From: Citrobacter tructae
Lineage (GTDB): Bacteria; Pseudomonadota; Gammaproteobacteria; Enterobacterales; Enterobacteriaceae
DNA length: 64,000 nt
Direction: 5' to 3'
Assembly: GCF_004684345.1 (NCBI RefSeq)
Contig: NZ_CP038469.1
Span: 4,154,001-4,218,000, forward strand
Under the pieces are notes generated by a model. It searched no databases. It was not told the origin of the DNA and worked only from the letters and a program-made list of their open reading frames with translations. The position numbers were made by a program, and so were the translations under genes. This document shows positions 26,649-36,075 of the stretch, piece after piece (within the stretch, counting starts at the first letter, position 1; every line of letters starts with the position of its first letter).

Positions 26649-28511
26649 ATGAGCAAAGGAACGACCAGTCAGGATGCCCCGTTCGGGACATTATTGGGCT
26701 ACGCCCCGGGCGGCGTAGCAATCTACTCTTCAGATTACAGCTCCCTTGACCCACGGGATTACGACGATGATGCGGCGTTTCGCAGCTATATCGACGACGA
26801 ATATATGGGCCACAAATGGCAGTGCGTAGAGTTCGCGCGCCGCTTTCTGTTTCTCAATTATGGCATGGTCTTTACCGATGTCGGCATGGCCTGGGAGATC
26901 TTCTCCTTGCGCTTCTTGCGCGAAGTGGTGAACGACAATATCCTGCCGTTACAAGCATTCCCCAATGGTTCACCTCGCGCGCCGGTAGCAGGCGCTCTGC
27001 TTATCTGGCAAAAAGGCGGTGAGTTCAAAGATACCGGGCACGTGGCGGTCGTCACCCAGTTGCTGGAAAACAAAATCCGCATTGCTGAACAGAACGTGCT
27101 CCACACGCCGCTGCCTCCCGGACAGCAATGGACCCGCGAGCTGGAGATGGTGGTTGAAAATGGCCGCTATACCCTGCGCGATACCTTTGATGACACCACA
27201 ATCCTTGGCTGGATGATCCAAACTGACGATACCCGCGACAGCTTGCCGCAGCCGGAGATCGACAACGACTCTCTGAAGATTGGCGGTGCGCGTCTGGAAG
27301 ACACCGGGCAGTTTGACGGTAAGTGGCTGGATGAACAGGATCCGCTGCAAAAAGCCTACGTGCTGGCGAACGGTCACGTCATTAACCAGGATCCGCATCA
27401 GTATTTCACCATTACCGAGAGTGCGGAACAGGAGCTGATTAAGGCGACCAACGAACTGCATCTGATGTATTTGCACGCCACCGATAAAGTGCTGAAAGAC
27501 GATAACCTGCTGGCGCTGTTCGACATCCCGAAAATTCTCTGGCCGCGCCTGCGCCTTTCCTGGCAGCGTCGTCGGCATCATATGATCACTGGTCGTATGG
27601 ATTTCTGTATGGATGAGCGCGGACTGAAGGTGTATGAGTACAACGCCGATTCCGCATCGTGCCATACCGAAGCCGGTTTGATCCTCGAAAGATGGGCTGA
27701 GCGGGGCTACACAGGGCAGGGACACAACCCCGCAGAAGGGTTGATCAACGAACTTGCCGGTGCCTGGAAGCACAGCCGCGCACGTCCTTTTGTCCACATC
27801 ATGCAGGACAAGGATATAGAGGAAAACTACCACGCGCAGTTTATGCAGCAGGCGCTGCACCAGGGCGGGTTTGAAAGCAAAATCCTGCGTGGCCTGGATG
27901 AATTGCGCTGGGACGACGCTGGTCAACTGATTGACGGTGATGGTCGTCTGGTGAACTGCGTCTGGAAAACCTGGGCGTGGGAAACTGCGATTGAGCAGGT
28001 GCGAGAGGTCAGTGAAACGGAGTACGCCGCGGTGCCAATTCGTACCGGGCATACGAACCAGGAAGTACGTTTAATCGACGTGCTTCTGCGCCCGGAAGTG
28101 CTGGTTTTCGAACCTCTGTGGACGGTGATCCCTGGCAACAAAGCGATTTTGCCGATCCTCTGGCAGCTTTTCCCGCATCACCGCTACCTGCTTGATACTG
28201 ATTTCACTGTTAATGAAGAGCTGGCGCAAACCGGTTATGCGGTGAAACCTATTGCAGGACGTTGTGGCAGCAACATCGATCTGGTGAGTCACGAGGAAGA
28301 GCTGCTCGATAAGACCAGCGGTAAGTTTGCCGAGCAGAAGAACATTTATCAGCAGCTTTGGTGTTTGCCAAACGTTGCCGGTAAATATATTCAGGTTTGT
28401 ACCTTCACCGTAGGCGGTAACTACGGCGGTACCTGCTTGCGCGGCGATGAGTCGCTGGTGATTAAAAAAGAGAGCGATATCGAGCCGCTGATTGTGGTGA
28501 AAGAAGAGTAA
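26649..28511 (+). CDS. gss: Bifunctional glutathionylspermidine synthetase/amidase
   Basis: A 620-residue two-domain cytosolic enzyme matching E. coli Gss. The N-terminal CHAP-type amidase domain (about 1-195) has catalytic Cys59 in HKWQCVEF. The C-terminal ATP-grasp-like synthetase joins glutathione to spermidine using ATP. The product binds protein thiols under oxidative stress. The start at 26649 (MSKGTTSQD) follows AGGTGC; an upstream open extension to 26544 is not conserved in my recall. A clear intrinsic terminator follows. Confidence 0.96.
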   Translation: MSKGTTSQDAPFGTLLGYAPGGVAIYSSDYSSLDPRDYDDDAAFRSYIDDEYMGHKWQCVEFARRFLFLNYGMVFTDVGMAWEIFSLRFLREVVNDNILPLQAFPNGSPRAPVAGALLIWQKGGEFKDTGHVAVVTQLLENKIRIAEQNVLHTPLPPGQQWTRELEMVVENGRYTLRDTFDDTTILGWMIQTDDTRDSLPQPEIDNDSLKIGGARLEDTGQFDGKWLDEQDPLQKAYVLANGHVINQDPHQYFTITESAEQELIKATNELHLMYLHATDKVLKDDNLLALFDIPKILWPRLRLSWQRRRHHMITGRMDFCMDERGLKVYEYNADSASCHTEAGLILERWAERGYTGQGHNPAEGLINELAGAWKHSRARPFVHIMQDKDIEENYHAQFMQQALHQGGFESKILRGLDELRWDDAGQLIDGDGRLVNCVWKTWAWETAIEQVREVSETEYAAVPIRTGHTNQEVRLIDVLLRPEVLVFEPLWTVIPGNKAILPILWQLFPHHRYLLDTDFTVNEELAQTGYAVKPIAGRCGSNIDLVSHEEELLDKTSGKFAEQKNIYQQLWCLPNVAGKYIQVCTFTVGGNYGGTCLRGDESLVIKKESDIEPLIVVKEE

Positions 28512-28541
28512 TCTTTCTGAGTGTTTTCGAATGAAATGCGA

Positions 28542-28569
28542 AAGCCGGAGTATATCTCCGGCTTTTTTA
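28542..28569 (+). terminator. Intrinsic terminator after gss
   Basis: AAAGCCGGAG pairs with CTCCGGCTTT around a short AT loop, followed by a run of Ts. This is a textbook rho-independent terminator 30 bases after the gss stop. Confidence 0.9.
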
Positions 28570-28570
28570 T

Positions 28571-29749
28571 TTGTAGTTAAATTGATAGTGGTTCTATTGA
28601 TCATATTCCCTCTCAGGGAATATATCGGATTACGTTGGCATACTAATTATAATCATTAAGTGTCATGGTTGACTGCCCACGTAAATGACGTTGAAAGAAA
28701 CACGTTTAGCGATTGGAGAAGCCTGAAACTGAATCGGGTCCCCCTTCGTGATGGCATCTTCTTATGCTCATGGTGATCGCCCAGAGATGCGCTCTGTCGC
28801 GGTAGCTAACGCCACGACCTCGTTTCCCCAACTGGTATTTGTGGTCAACGAGACCGCTTCATCCGGGCAGATGAATACCGCAGGTTTTGCCACCCACCCA
28901 GTTCCTGGGCGTCGGCAGATGTTGCAATGTTTGGCTATGCGGTCAGAAAGTGAGGCTGGGAGGGGGGAGTCCCGTGCCTCAGTGTATTATGCGAACCGTG
29001 GCAGAAAAGGCAGCATGGCTATGAACTAGCATTGCCGATCATGGGGTGAGGGGGAAGAGGGCCCGATATTCTCCGGTCTGTCTCTGGTCTTCCCCGTCGT
29101 TTTCCCGTGAAAAAGACGCACGGGGGCAGTGAATGAAAGAAACTGATTTGCGCTTTACAGAATGATTTTCAGGAAACGTGCTGGTTAATAAGTAATAATT
29201 CATATGAATAATATATAAATGAATATGCATGCAACTTCATTTCATTAATGATGATTGATTTTATTTGAAGTGATATATCATATGGAAGGGGGCATTACTG
29301 TTAATTCGATTTCTTTAGAGTGACCCTGCTAATGATGAATTTCCACGCTTACCTGCATCAATAATACTAACCATGACTAACAAACTATCTATGCTATCAG
29401 GGAGGAATAGTATAGATATACTACTCTCAGTAGGATTTATTGCTAATGATCAGTTTGTGGTATTTGTTTGAAATGGGTTTAATCAAATTTATCAAAGCAT
29501 AAAGACCTGGATTAGAGATCGAAAATGGGTTCAGTGGTACATGTTTATAGCTCCCCTTTGAGATCGGCCGGTACTCCGTAAGGGTTGCAACTGTAACATT
29601 TGACATAAGTTCAGATTTATCCGTTCAGCTCCTGCCGAAATGAATACCTTCATAATAACCTTTTTGTCTGAAATATCGTCAACTCTCTTGATTTGTATGG
29701 TTAATCATCAGACAATTTCAGGTCACTGATTATACTAAGAATTGAGCTG
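28571..29749. other. 1.2-kb region without a recognised gene; GC-rich block inside AT-rich DNA
   Basis: Two parts can be told apart. Bases 28740-29140 are markedly GC-rich with G-runs (for example GGGAGGGGGGAGTCCC at about 28958-28973); they contain a 93-codon frame (28748-29029) whose product has no recognisable domain and no obvious ribosome binding site. Bases 29140-29749 are AT-rich and hold no credible frame; they include the promoter region of vgrG. The left end of the pheV island probably lies here. The block could be a remnant of a mobile element or a structured RNA, but I cannot identify it. Confidence 0.5.
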
Positions 29750-32248
29750 ATGGAACCAGTCTCCCCCTATACTTTAACAATCAATAACAGTCCTGTTTTA
29801 CCCGATGTGCTGCGCTTTCGCGGCACTGAAGCACTGAGCAAACCTTTCTCCTGGCGAATCGAGTTCACTACACCGCAAGACGTGGTGAGCAGTGAGGTTC
29901 TGTTGAAATATGCCAGCCTGTTAATGCGCAATGGTAAGATCGTGCACGGCGTGATCACCGGTTTTGAGTGGCTTGGTTCCAGCGTGGACCAGCGGCACTT
30001 TGCCATCACGCTCACGTCCCGCCTCTCTCTGATGAACCTGACTCGTCGCTGTTCTGTCTGGCAGAATCGGTCTGTCCCGGAACTGGTGGAGATTATTTTG
30101 CGGGCGCACGGTCTTGAAGGCAGTGACTTCGAGTTTAAGCTTGAGCGGAGCTACCCGACGCGCGAGCTGCTCACACAGTGGCGGGAAAGTGATCTTGAAT
30201 TTGTCCATCGCCTGCTGGCAGAAACCGGCATCTGGTATCGCTGTGGGGTGAATGCGGTTACCGGACTGGACACCGTCACCTTCTCTGACAGCCAGACAGG
30301 CTATGAGTTTGGTGTCACTGAGCCCTATCAGGAGCCTGCCGGGCTGTACGACGGATCGGAAGAGTCCGTCTGGGGTCTGCGAAGCTGGCACAATACCGTG
30401 ACCGGGCTGGTACAGACCCGCGATTACAACTATTGCCGTGCTGCAGAGCCGATGAACTCAACGGTGGTTGTGCGCAACGATGCCACCACTACCGGCGAGC
30501 ATTACCGCTATGGCGGGCCGTTTCTGGAAGCGGGTGACGACACCACGTCCGAGCCAGAAACGGAAACTGGCGCATTCTTGGCCCGTATCCACCACGAGCG
30601 TGAACTGAATAAATCCGCAAGGCTGCATCTGTTCAGCAACGCCTCTGGCCTCACTCCCGGCCAGGTACTGGAAACTCCCGGCAGCACACTCAGTGCGCTC
30701 AGCGAAGGGGTTCTGATTACGTTCACCTCCTTCCAGGCGGCCCGCGACTCCCGTCTGCATGTTTCGGTGTGGGGCATGCCCTACAGCGAGCAGTTTTGCT
30801 TTCGTCCGACAGAAATCTCCCGCCCGCAGATTCACGGCACACTTCCCGCCCGCATCGAAAGCCGCGAGAAGAATGATACTTACGCCCATCTCGACAATTC
30901 AGGCCGCTACCGGGTGAAGCTGGACTTCAGCCGCGAAGATGCAGAGCCCGGTTTTAATTACCTGTGGGTGCGTCAGGCGAAGCCGTATGCCGGGGAAGAA
31001 TATGGCTGGCACATGCCGCTGATTGATGGCACCGAAGTGGGCATCGCCTATGACGGCGGCGATATTGACCGCCCGTACATCGCCCATGCTTTCCATGATT
31101 CTGAACACGTCGACATCGTGACCCGTGACAACCGCAGCCAGAACATTCTGCGCACCGCCGCCGGGAACGAACTGCGGATGGAAGACAAGCGCGGCGAAGA
31201 ACATATCGCCCTGACCACGCCTTATGGCGCGACGCAGCTCAATCAGGGCCATATCACAGATGAGCAGGGCAAACCGCGCGGCTCGGGCTTCGAGCTGCGA
31301 ACCGATGAGCATGGCGTTATTCGTGTGGCGAAAGGCCTCTTTATCACCGCTGAAGGACAGACCAAAGCTGCGGGTGAAGTACTGGATATGGAAACGGCAC
31401 TGCGTGAAATCGAGGTTTGCCGTAATCAGCTCCAGCAGTTAGCCGCTGCCGCCGAACAGGCTCAGGCGCTGGAGGCAGATATTGCCAGCCAGATAGCGAT
31501 GTTTGATAAACGCCTGAAGCCGCTGAACGAAATGATCCACGTCCACGGTCCGGACGGGGTGACATTCACCAGCGGGGAGCATATGCAGCTTGCCGCCGCC
31601 GATAACGTGGCGATAAATGCCGGGGGCGATGTCAGCATCGGTTCGATGGGTAACACCAGCATCCTTGCCGGAGATAAAATCGGCCTGTTTGCCCGCACCG
31701 GTAAACTCAGCGTTAACGCCAGCGAAGGCCCGGTGCAGATTCAGGCCCAGAACGGTGAAATGCATCTCTCCGCTGAACAGAAACTGAGTCTGATTTCGGC
31801 CAGTGACATGCTGTTCGCCGGGAAGAAGAAAGTGACGCTGATAGGTGGCGGCAGCTATCTCATCATTGAAGGCGGGAAAATCGAGTACGGCACGGACACG
31901 ACCTACACTCGCAAGATAAAGCGAACCCATCATACCAGGCCAACTGAAATGCCCTTGTCGTTTCCGCTGATGGGGACATCGCATATTTATTCCGCCGTTT
32001 ACCAGCTTCAGGATGAACAGGGCAATATTCTGGCGGGAACTCCCTATAGCCTGAAAACTCCGTCCGGGCAGACTGCGACAGGTTACAGCAATGAAGAGGG
32101 CTGGACTGTGCCGGTATATACCCCTGAGCAGGAAGAGGTGGATCTGCATATCGTCCAAAGCAAGCCAGAGCCGAAAGAAGCCATGTGGTTTATCGGTGAT
32201 GAGGATAATCAGCAACTGGCGACCGAGCTCAGGGAGAAGACATCATGA
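29750..32248 (+). CDS. vgrG: T6SS spike protein VgrG with C-terminal extension
   Basis: An 832-residue VgrG. Residues 1 to about 480 form the gp27/gp5-like spike base and OB-fold; the segment around 395-460 (DNSGRYRVKLDF to GTEVGIAYDGGD) is the typical VgrG core. Residues about 560-710 are the repetitive needle (DUF2345-type), with a short coiled-coil-like stretch near 545-590. The last 110 residues, including IYSAVYQLQDEQGNILAG and SNEEGWTVPVY, look like a transthyretin-like domain of the kind that binds effectors in other VgrGs. The downstream effector start overlaps its stop (ATGA). No core T6SS genes are nearby, so it is an orphan VgrG. Confidence 0.93.
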   Translation: MEPVSPYTLTINNSPVLPDVLRFRGTEALSKPFSWRIEFTTPQDVVSSEVLLKYASLLMRNGKIVHGVITGFEWLGSSVDQRHFAITLTSRLSLMNLTRRCSVWQNRSVPELVEIILRAHGLEGSDFEFKLERSYPTRELLTQWRESDLEFVHRLLAETGIWYRCGVNAVTGLDTVTFSDSQTGYEFGVTEPYQEPAGLYDGSEESVWGLRSWHNTVTGLVQTRDYNYCRAAEPMNSTVVVRNDATTTGEHYRYGGPFLEAGDDTTSEPETETGAFLARIHHERELNKSARLHLFSNASGLTPGQVLETPGSTLSALSEGVLITFTSFQAARDSRLHVSVWGMPYSEQFCFRPTEISRPQIHGTLPARIESREKNDTYAHLDNSGRYRVKLDFSREDAEPGFNYLWVRQAKPYAGEEYGWHMPLIDGTEVGIAYDGGDIDRPYIAHAFHDSEHVDIVTRDNRSQNILRTAAGNELRMEDKRGEEHIALTTPYGATQLNQGHITDEQGKPRGSGFELRTDEHGVIRVAKGLFITAEGQTKAAGEVLDMETALREIEVCRNQLQQLAAAAEQAQALEADIASQIAMFDKRLKPLNEMIHVHGPDGVTFTSGEHMQLAAADNVAINAGGDVSIGSMGNTSILAGDKIGLFARTGKLSVNASEGPVQIQAQNGEMHLSAEQKLSLISASDMLFAGKKKVTLIGGGSYLIIEGGKIEYGTDTTYTRKIKRTHHTRPTEMPLSFPLMGTSHIYSAVYQLQDEQGNILAGTPYSLKTPSGQTATGYSNEEGWTVPVYTPEQEEVDLHIVQSKPEPKEAMWFIGDEDNQQLATELREKTS

Positions 32249-33528
32249 CAATGCCAGATTTACCCGATACCCCGGCAGCAGATATCCCTACCGGGATCAA
32301 CAATAAGGCGTGGGACTGCACAACAACTGGTATTGAAATGACCGAGAAGCAGTCCCATTTACCGACCCCGGATAACCGCCAGTACCTGCACATTAAAGTT
32401 GAATACGCCATGCGCTTCCCCCGGTTATCGACTGAAATTCGTCGCAACGGGAAAAGCTACCAGATGAGCCTCAAGCAACTGATGATGAGCGGGCTTATCC
32501 GGGTGGATGAAATCGCACGCAACTATCAGTGGTGGTATAAGGCCGAAGTGCCATTCGATATGCGGACCACGCCGCCGCGCCCCTTCCTCAGTAGCACGCT
32601 GCTGAAAGAGGGGCCTGGGAGGCGACACACCACCAACCCCTTCCCGGTGCCAGGCAGTGGTATCTATCGTCGCCCGGATGTCATCATTGTAAAAAACAAA
32701 TATGACCGCTGGCCGGGACTGGCGGGCCCGGATACGGAAAGCCAGAAGCATGTGGATAATCTGGAGCGCTTGGTTGAAGTGAAGTTTCCGGGGGATACGC
32801 TTAAAGAAGATCAATACGATGAATATCTGAAAATTGTTGGCGGAAATCGTAAACGTATGACCATTCTGGAGATCCACGACTGTCGTACAGAAGAACAGCA
32901 GTGGAGTGATCAGGTAGTTAACGTGACGATGAAAGCCTGGAAGACCAGCGGGGCGAAGTACTGGCCACTGTTCCTGTATCCCCCGATCTTTACTCCCCGG
33001 CCACCTGCATCACCAATACCAGCAAGGGTAGAGCCATGGACCTATGCCGGAAAGGCGGTTGCAGACCTCAGCGAAGGGGTTATCAACAACGTCGCAGCAG
33101 GCTGGAATGCGTTGTCAAAAGAGATGCAACGGGATTTGAATCAGGTTGCAGGCTGGCTGAATGACAGCGGAGAGTGGGTTTACTATCAGGGAAGCCAGGC
33201 ATGGCACTGGGTAAGCAGGACCGGGCGCGCTGCGGCAACGTGGACGGATGAACAGCTCCGGGCCGCATGGTCAGCGATACAGAAAGCGACGGATATGACG
33301 CTGGCGATGCTGAAACAGGTAGACTGGATACAGGTGCTGACGACGGTAGCGAAAACCGTTGGCGTGGTGTTGGTTGCCGTCGGGGTGGGAATACTTGTCG
33401 TAACGCTCGGCATCCCGGAAGCCCTTCTGGCCGCATTTATACTGATTGTTCGTCTGGCCATCGCGGCGTGGGAAACACTGGCTGCGGTCCTCGGTGCCGG
33501 AGCCGTCGGCACACTGGCAACCCAATAA
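32245..33528 (+). CDS. Putative T6SS nuclease effector with VRR-NUC domain
   Basis: A 427-residue protein coded in a four-base overlap with vgrG, so it is probably loaded on that spike. Residues about 138-212 resemble a VRR-NUC (PD-(D/E)XK) nuclease: Asp145 in YRRPDVIIV, Glu178-Val-Lys180 in RLVEVKFPGD, then Asp184, Gln190 and Tyr191. This matches the TseV class of T6SS DNase effectors known from Salmonella. Residues about 364-425 form two long hydrophobic helices with Gly and Ala, perhaps for crossing or insertion at the inner membrane. The N-terminal 130 residues are unrecognised and may bind VgrG. Immunity genes follow within four bases. Activity is inferred, not shown. Confidence 0.82.
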   Translation: MTMPDLPDTPAADIPTGINNKAWDCTTTGIEMTEKQSHLPTPDNRQYLHIKVEYAMRFPRLSTEIRRNGKSYQMSLKQLMMSGLIRVDEIARNYQWWYKAEVPFDMRTTPPRPFLSSTLLKEGPGRRHTTNPFPVPGSGIYRRPDVIIVKNKYDRWPGLAGPDTESQKHVDNLERLVEVKFPGDTLKEDQYDEYLKIVGGNRKRMTILEIHDCRTEEQQWSDQVVNVTMKAWKTSGAKYWPLFLYPPIFTPRPPASPIPARVEPWTYAGKAVADLSEGVINNVAAGWNALSKEMQRDLNQVAGWLNDSGEWVYYQGSQAWHWVSRTGRAAATWTDEQLRAAWSAIQKATDMTLAMLKQVDWIQVLTTVAKTVGVVLVAVGVGILVVTLGIPEALLAAFILIVRLAIAAWETLAAVLGAGAVGTLATQ

Positions 33529-33531
33529 GGA

Positions 33532-34755
33532 ATGATGATGGAACTGAAGGATTTTGAGCTGAATTATATCGAGAAGTGGCTGCCGGAAGCATCAGTTAAG
33601 TATAAAGACGGCAGCCAGGCGGTGAATCTTGGGCTGATAATCACCGTGTTTTTTAAGGACGGCCATACCCCGGAGGTTCGCCGTAAGATGGTGGAGTGCG
33701 TGGATCGCTTCTATAGCGAGTTTAAGCCTCACTTGAAAAAAACGTTGCCCGTAAAGAAATGGACGACAATAACGGAAAAGAACTACGCAAAACTGCGACA
33801 GGAGATACTGGATTCAACGCCTGAGGAAATATTCAGTTGGGTACTTAGCTCTGGGATTGAAACCTATCAGGCTCCCGATTACAGCATTCTGATTATGGGT
33901 AAACGGATCTACCACAATGATAATGATCGTTCTGTCATTAAACTGGTATTCCCGTTGTCATTGCTGAAAGAGTCCGATGGTAAAGAACGTTATCAGGCCT
34001 GGCTGATATGGCTGTGCGACACATTTAAGGTTGAAAGTGGCTATGCAGGACTATCCTTTGTCCTTCCATATGACCGCGAAAGAATGTTTCCCTATGAATA
34101 CGCGCTGGCCCAACGTTTTCCAGGCGTAATGGTGGATTCACTAGGCACGCTGGAAGGCGGTGAGGCTGTGGAAGGTGTAAAAGGCGCCTGCTGGTATACT
34201 ATTCTGGGCAATCCGTGGCTGGAAAAACTGGGCGGTGCTGAGAAACTGGCTCATCGCCTGAAGAAGACACCAGAAATCGAGCTATTGCCTTATAACAGCG
34301 GCCTTATTTTGAAGGCAGGTGCATTGCCGCCAGCATTGGGGGAGACGAAAACTGAAGAGTTGCCGCCATTGCTGGTAAAAGTAAACCAGATGATTAAACC
34401 TATCCGTCAGGACGGGCATAACGGCCTGCATTTTTACTCCGGGCACGAAAACTTTCAGTTTGAGGAAGAGTCTTCCATGGCGTGGTTTGCCCGCTTCGAT
34501 GAAGCCAGTGTGGAGCTGGAAAAAGAAGATGAGGGCAAATCATTCGAGCCTGAGCGTATAACCCGCTGGGATGGCGACTTGGCCCCTTATGCCGGTCGTT
34601 GGGCCACTATCGTTAATGGTACGACGCAATATCTTCAAACCAGAGAAGGTCAGGTGTTACCGGAATTCGAAGACAGACACGGCAAGAAATACCGCGCCTG
34701 CTGGTCGCTGCTGGAGCGTGACGATAAGGGCAGTGTGTTCTTTATTCCTGATTAA
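33532..34755 (+). CDS. Type VI immunity protein, DUF3396 family, copy 1
   Basis: A 407-residue soluble protein of the DUF3396 type VI immunity family, which protects against the adjacent VRR-NUC-type effector. It has no signal peptide, fitting protection from a cytosolic nuclease. Three ATGs occur in a row (33532, 33535, 33538); AAGGA at 33526-33531 favours the last, which also aligns with copy 2. It follows the effector stop by three bases. It is nearly identical to copy 2 from residue about 172 to the end and over the first 55 residues, but differs strongly between them. Confidence 0.85.
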   Translation: MMMELKDFELNYIEKWLPEASVKYKDGSQAVNLGLIITVFFKDGHTPEVRRKMVECVDRFYSEFKPHLKKTLPVKKWTTITEKNYAKLRQEILDSTPEEIFSWVLSSGIETYQAPDYSILIMGKRIYHNDNDRSVIKLVFPLSLLKESDGKERYQAWLIWLCDTFKVESGYAGLSFVLPYDRERMFPYEYALAQRFPGVMVDSLGTLEGGEAVEGVKGACWYTILGNPWLEKLGGAEKLAHRLKKTPEIELLPYNSGLILKAGALPPALGETKTEELPPLLVKVNQMIKPIRQDGHNGLHFYSGHENFQFEEESSMAWFARFDEASVELEKEDEGKSFEPERITRWDGDLAPYAGRWATIVNGTTQYLQTREGQVLPEFEDRHGKKYRACWSLLERDDKGSVFFIPD

Positions 34756-34812
34756 TTCGATGAAGCCCGCTGCACCATGCTTGTCTGGGGGACGCTTACA
34801 CAGAGAGGGTGG

Positions 34813-34848
34813 GGTACCGGAGCAGTCGGGACACTCGCAACCCAATAA
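34813..34848 (+). pseudogene. Fossil of the effector C-terminus between the immunity genes
   Basis: Bases 34813-34848 read GTGAVGTLATQ followed by a stop. The intact effector ends GAGAVGTLATQ at 33493-33528, so only one residue and a few silent bases differ. The fossil sits at the same distance from copy 2 as the real effector end sits from copy 1. It shows that copy 2 was once preceded by an effector gene that has been lost. Confidence 0.88.
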
Positions 34849-34854
34849 GGAATA

Positions 34855-36075
34855 ATGATGGAACTGAAGGATTTTGAACTGAATTATATCGAGAAGTGGC
34901 TGCCTGAAGCGTCGGTGAAGTATAGGGATGGCAGTCAGGCGGTGAATCTTGGGCTGATTATCACCGTGTTTTTTAAGGACGGTCATACCCCCGAAGTTCG
35001 CCGTAATATGGTGGAGTGCGTGGATCGCTATTATGGCGAATTTAAGCCGTGTCTGAAGAAAACGGTATACGGGAAAAAATGGGTCGGCATCACAGAAAAT
35101 AATTACCAGAAAAAGCGGCAACAGCTTTTGGAGTTAACAGAACAAGAAACGGCCTCTTGGTATCTGGGAAGCGCTGACAAGGATTACCAGTCACCGGATT
35201 ACAGTATTTTGGTGATGAATACGCGAGTTTTTCATAACGATAATGATCGGTCTGTCATTAAGCTGACTTTCCCACTATCACGACTTAAGGACACTGAGGG
35301 TAAGGAACATTTTCAGTCATGGTTGATGTGGCTCTGTGACACTTTTGCTGTTGAAAGTGGTTATGCTGGGTTGTCGTTTGTTTTGCCTTACGCTCGCGAA
35401 CGGATGTTCCCATATGAATATGCGCTGGCCCAGCGCTTCCCTGGCGTGATGGTTGATTCTCTGGGGACACTGGAAGGCGGTGAGGCTGTGGAAGGTGTAA
35501 AAGGCGCCTGCTGGTATACTATTCTGGGCAATCCGTGGCTGGAAAAACTGGGCGGTGCTGAGAAACTGGCTCATCGCCTGAAGAAGACACCAGAAATCGA
35601 GCTATTGCCTTATAACAGCGGCCTTATTTTGAAGGCAGGTGCATTGCCGCCAGCATTGGGGGAGACGAAAACTGAAGAGTTGCCGCCATTGTTGGTAAAA
35701 GTAAACCAGATGATTAAACCTATTCGTCAGGACGGGCATAACGGCCTGCATTTTTACTCCGGGCACGAAAACTTTCAGTTTGAGGAAGAGTCTTCCATGG
35801 CGTGGTTTGCCCGCTTCGATGAAGCCAGTGCGGAACTGGAAAAAGAAGATGAGGGAAAATCATTCGACCCAGAGCGTATAACCCGCTGGGATGGCGACTT
35901 AGCCCCTTATGCAGGTCGTTGGGCCACTATCGTTAATGGTACGACGCAATATCTTCAAACCAGAGAAGGTCAGGTGTTACCGGAATTCGAAGACAGACAC
36001 GGCAAGAAATTTCGCGCCTGCTGGTCGCTGCTGGAGCGTGACGATAAGGGCAGTGTGTTCTTTATTCCTGATTAA
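34855..36075 (+). CDS. Type VI immunity protein, DUF3396 family, copy 2
   Basis: A 406-residue paralogue of copy 1. It follows AAGGA at 34848-34852 and starts at ATG 34855 (or 34858, which aligns best with copy 1). Residues 1-55 and about 172-406 are nearly identical to copy 1, but the middle segment differs at many positions (for example KTVYGKKWVGITENNY against KTLPVKKWTTITEKNY). It is an extra immunity gene, probably against a related effector with a different tail or toxin variant. No effector gene is adjacent now. Confidence 0.84.
   Translation: MMELKDFELNYIEKWLPEASVKYRDGSQAVNLGLIITVFFKDGHTPEVRRNMVECVDRYYGEFKPCLKKTVYGKKWVGITENNYQKKRQQLLELTEQETASWYLGSADKDYQSPDYSILVMNTRVFHNDNDRSVIKLTFPLSRLKDTEGKEHFQSWLMWLCDTFAVESGYAGLSFVLPYARERMFPYEYALAQRFPGVMVDSLGTLEGGEAVEGVKGACWYTILGNPWLEKLGGAEKLAHRLKKTPEIELLPYNSGLILKAGALPPALGETKTEELPPLLVKVNQMIKPIRQDGHNGLHFYSGHENFQFEEESSMAWFARFDEASAELEKEDEGKSFDPERITRWDGDLAPYAGRWATIVNGTTQYLQTREGQVLPEFEDRHGKKFRACWSLLERDDKGSVFFIPD

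Noticed and set aside
28748..29029. 93-codon frame in the GC-rich block as a protein gene
   Set aside because: No obvious ribosome binding site, no recognisable domain and a skewed composition; kept only as part of an unexplained region.
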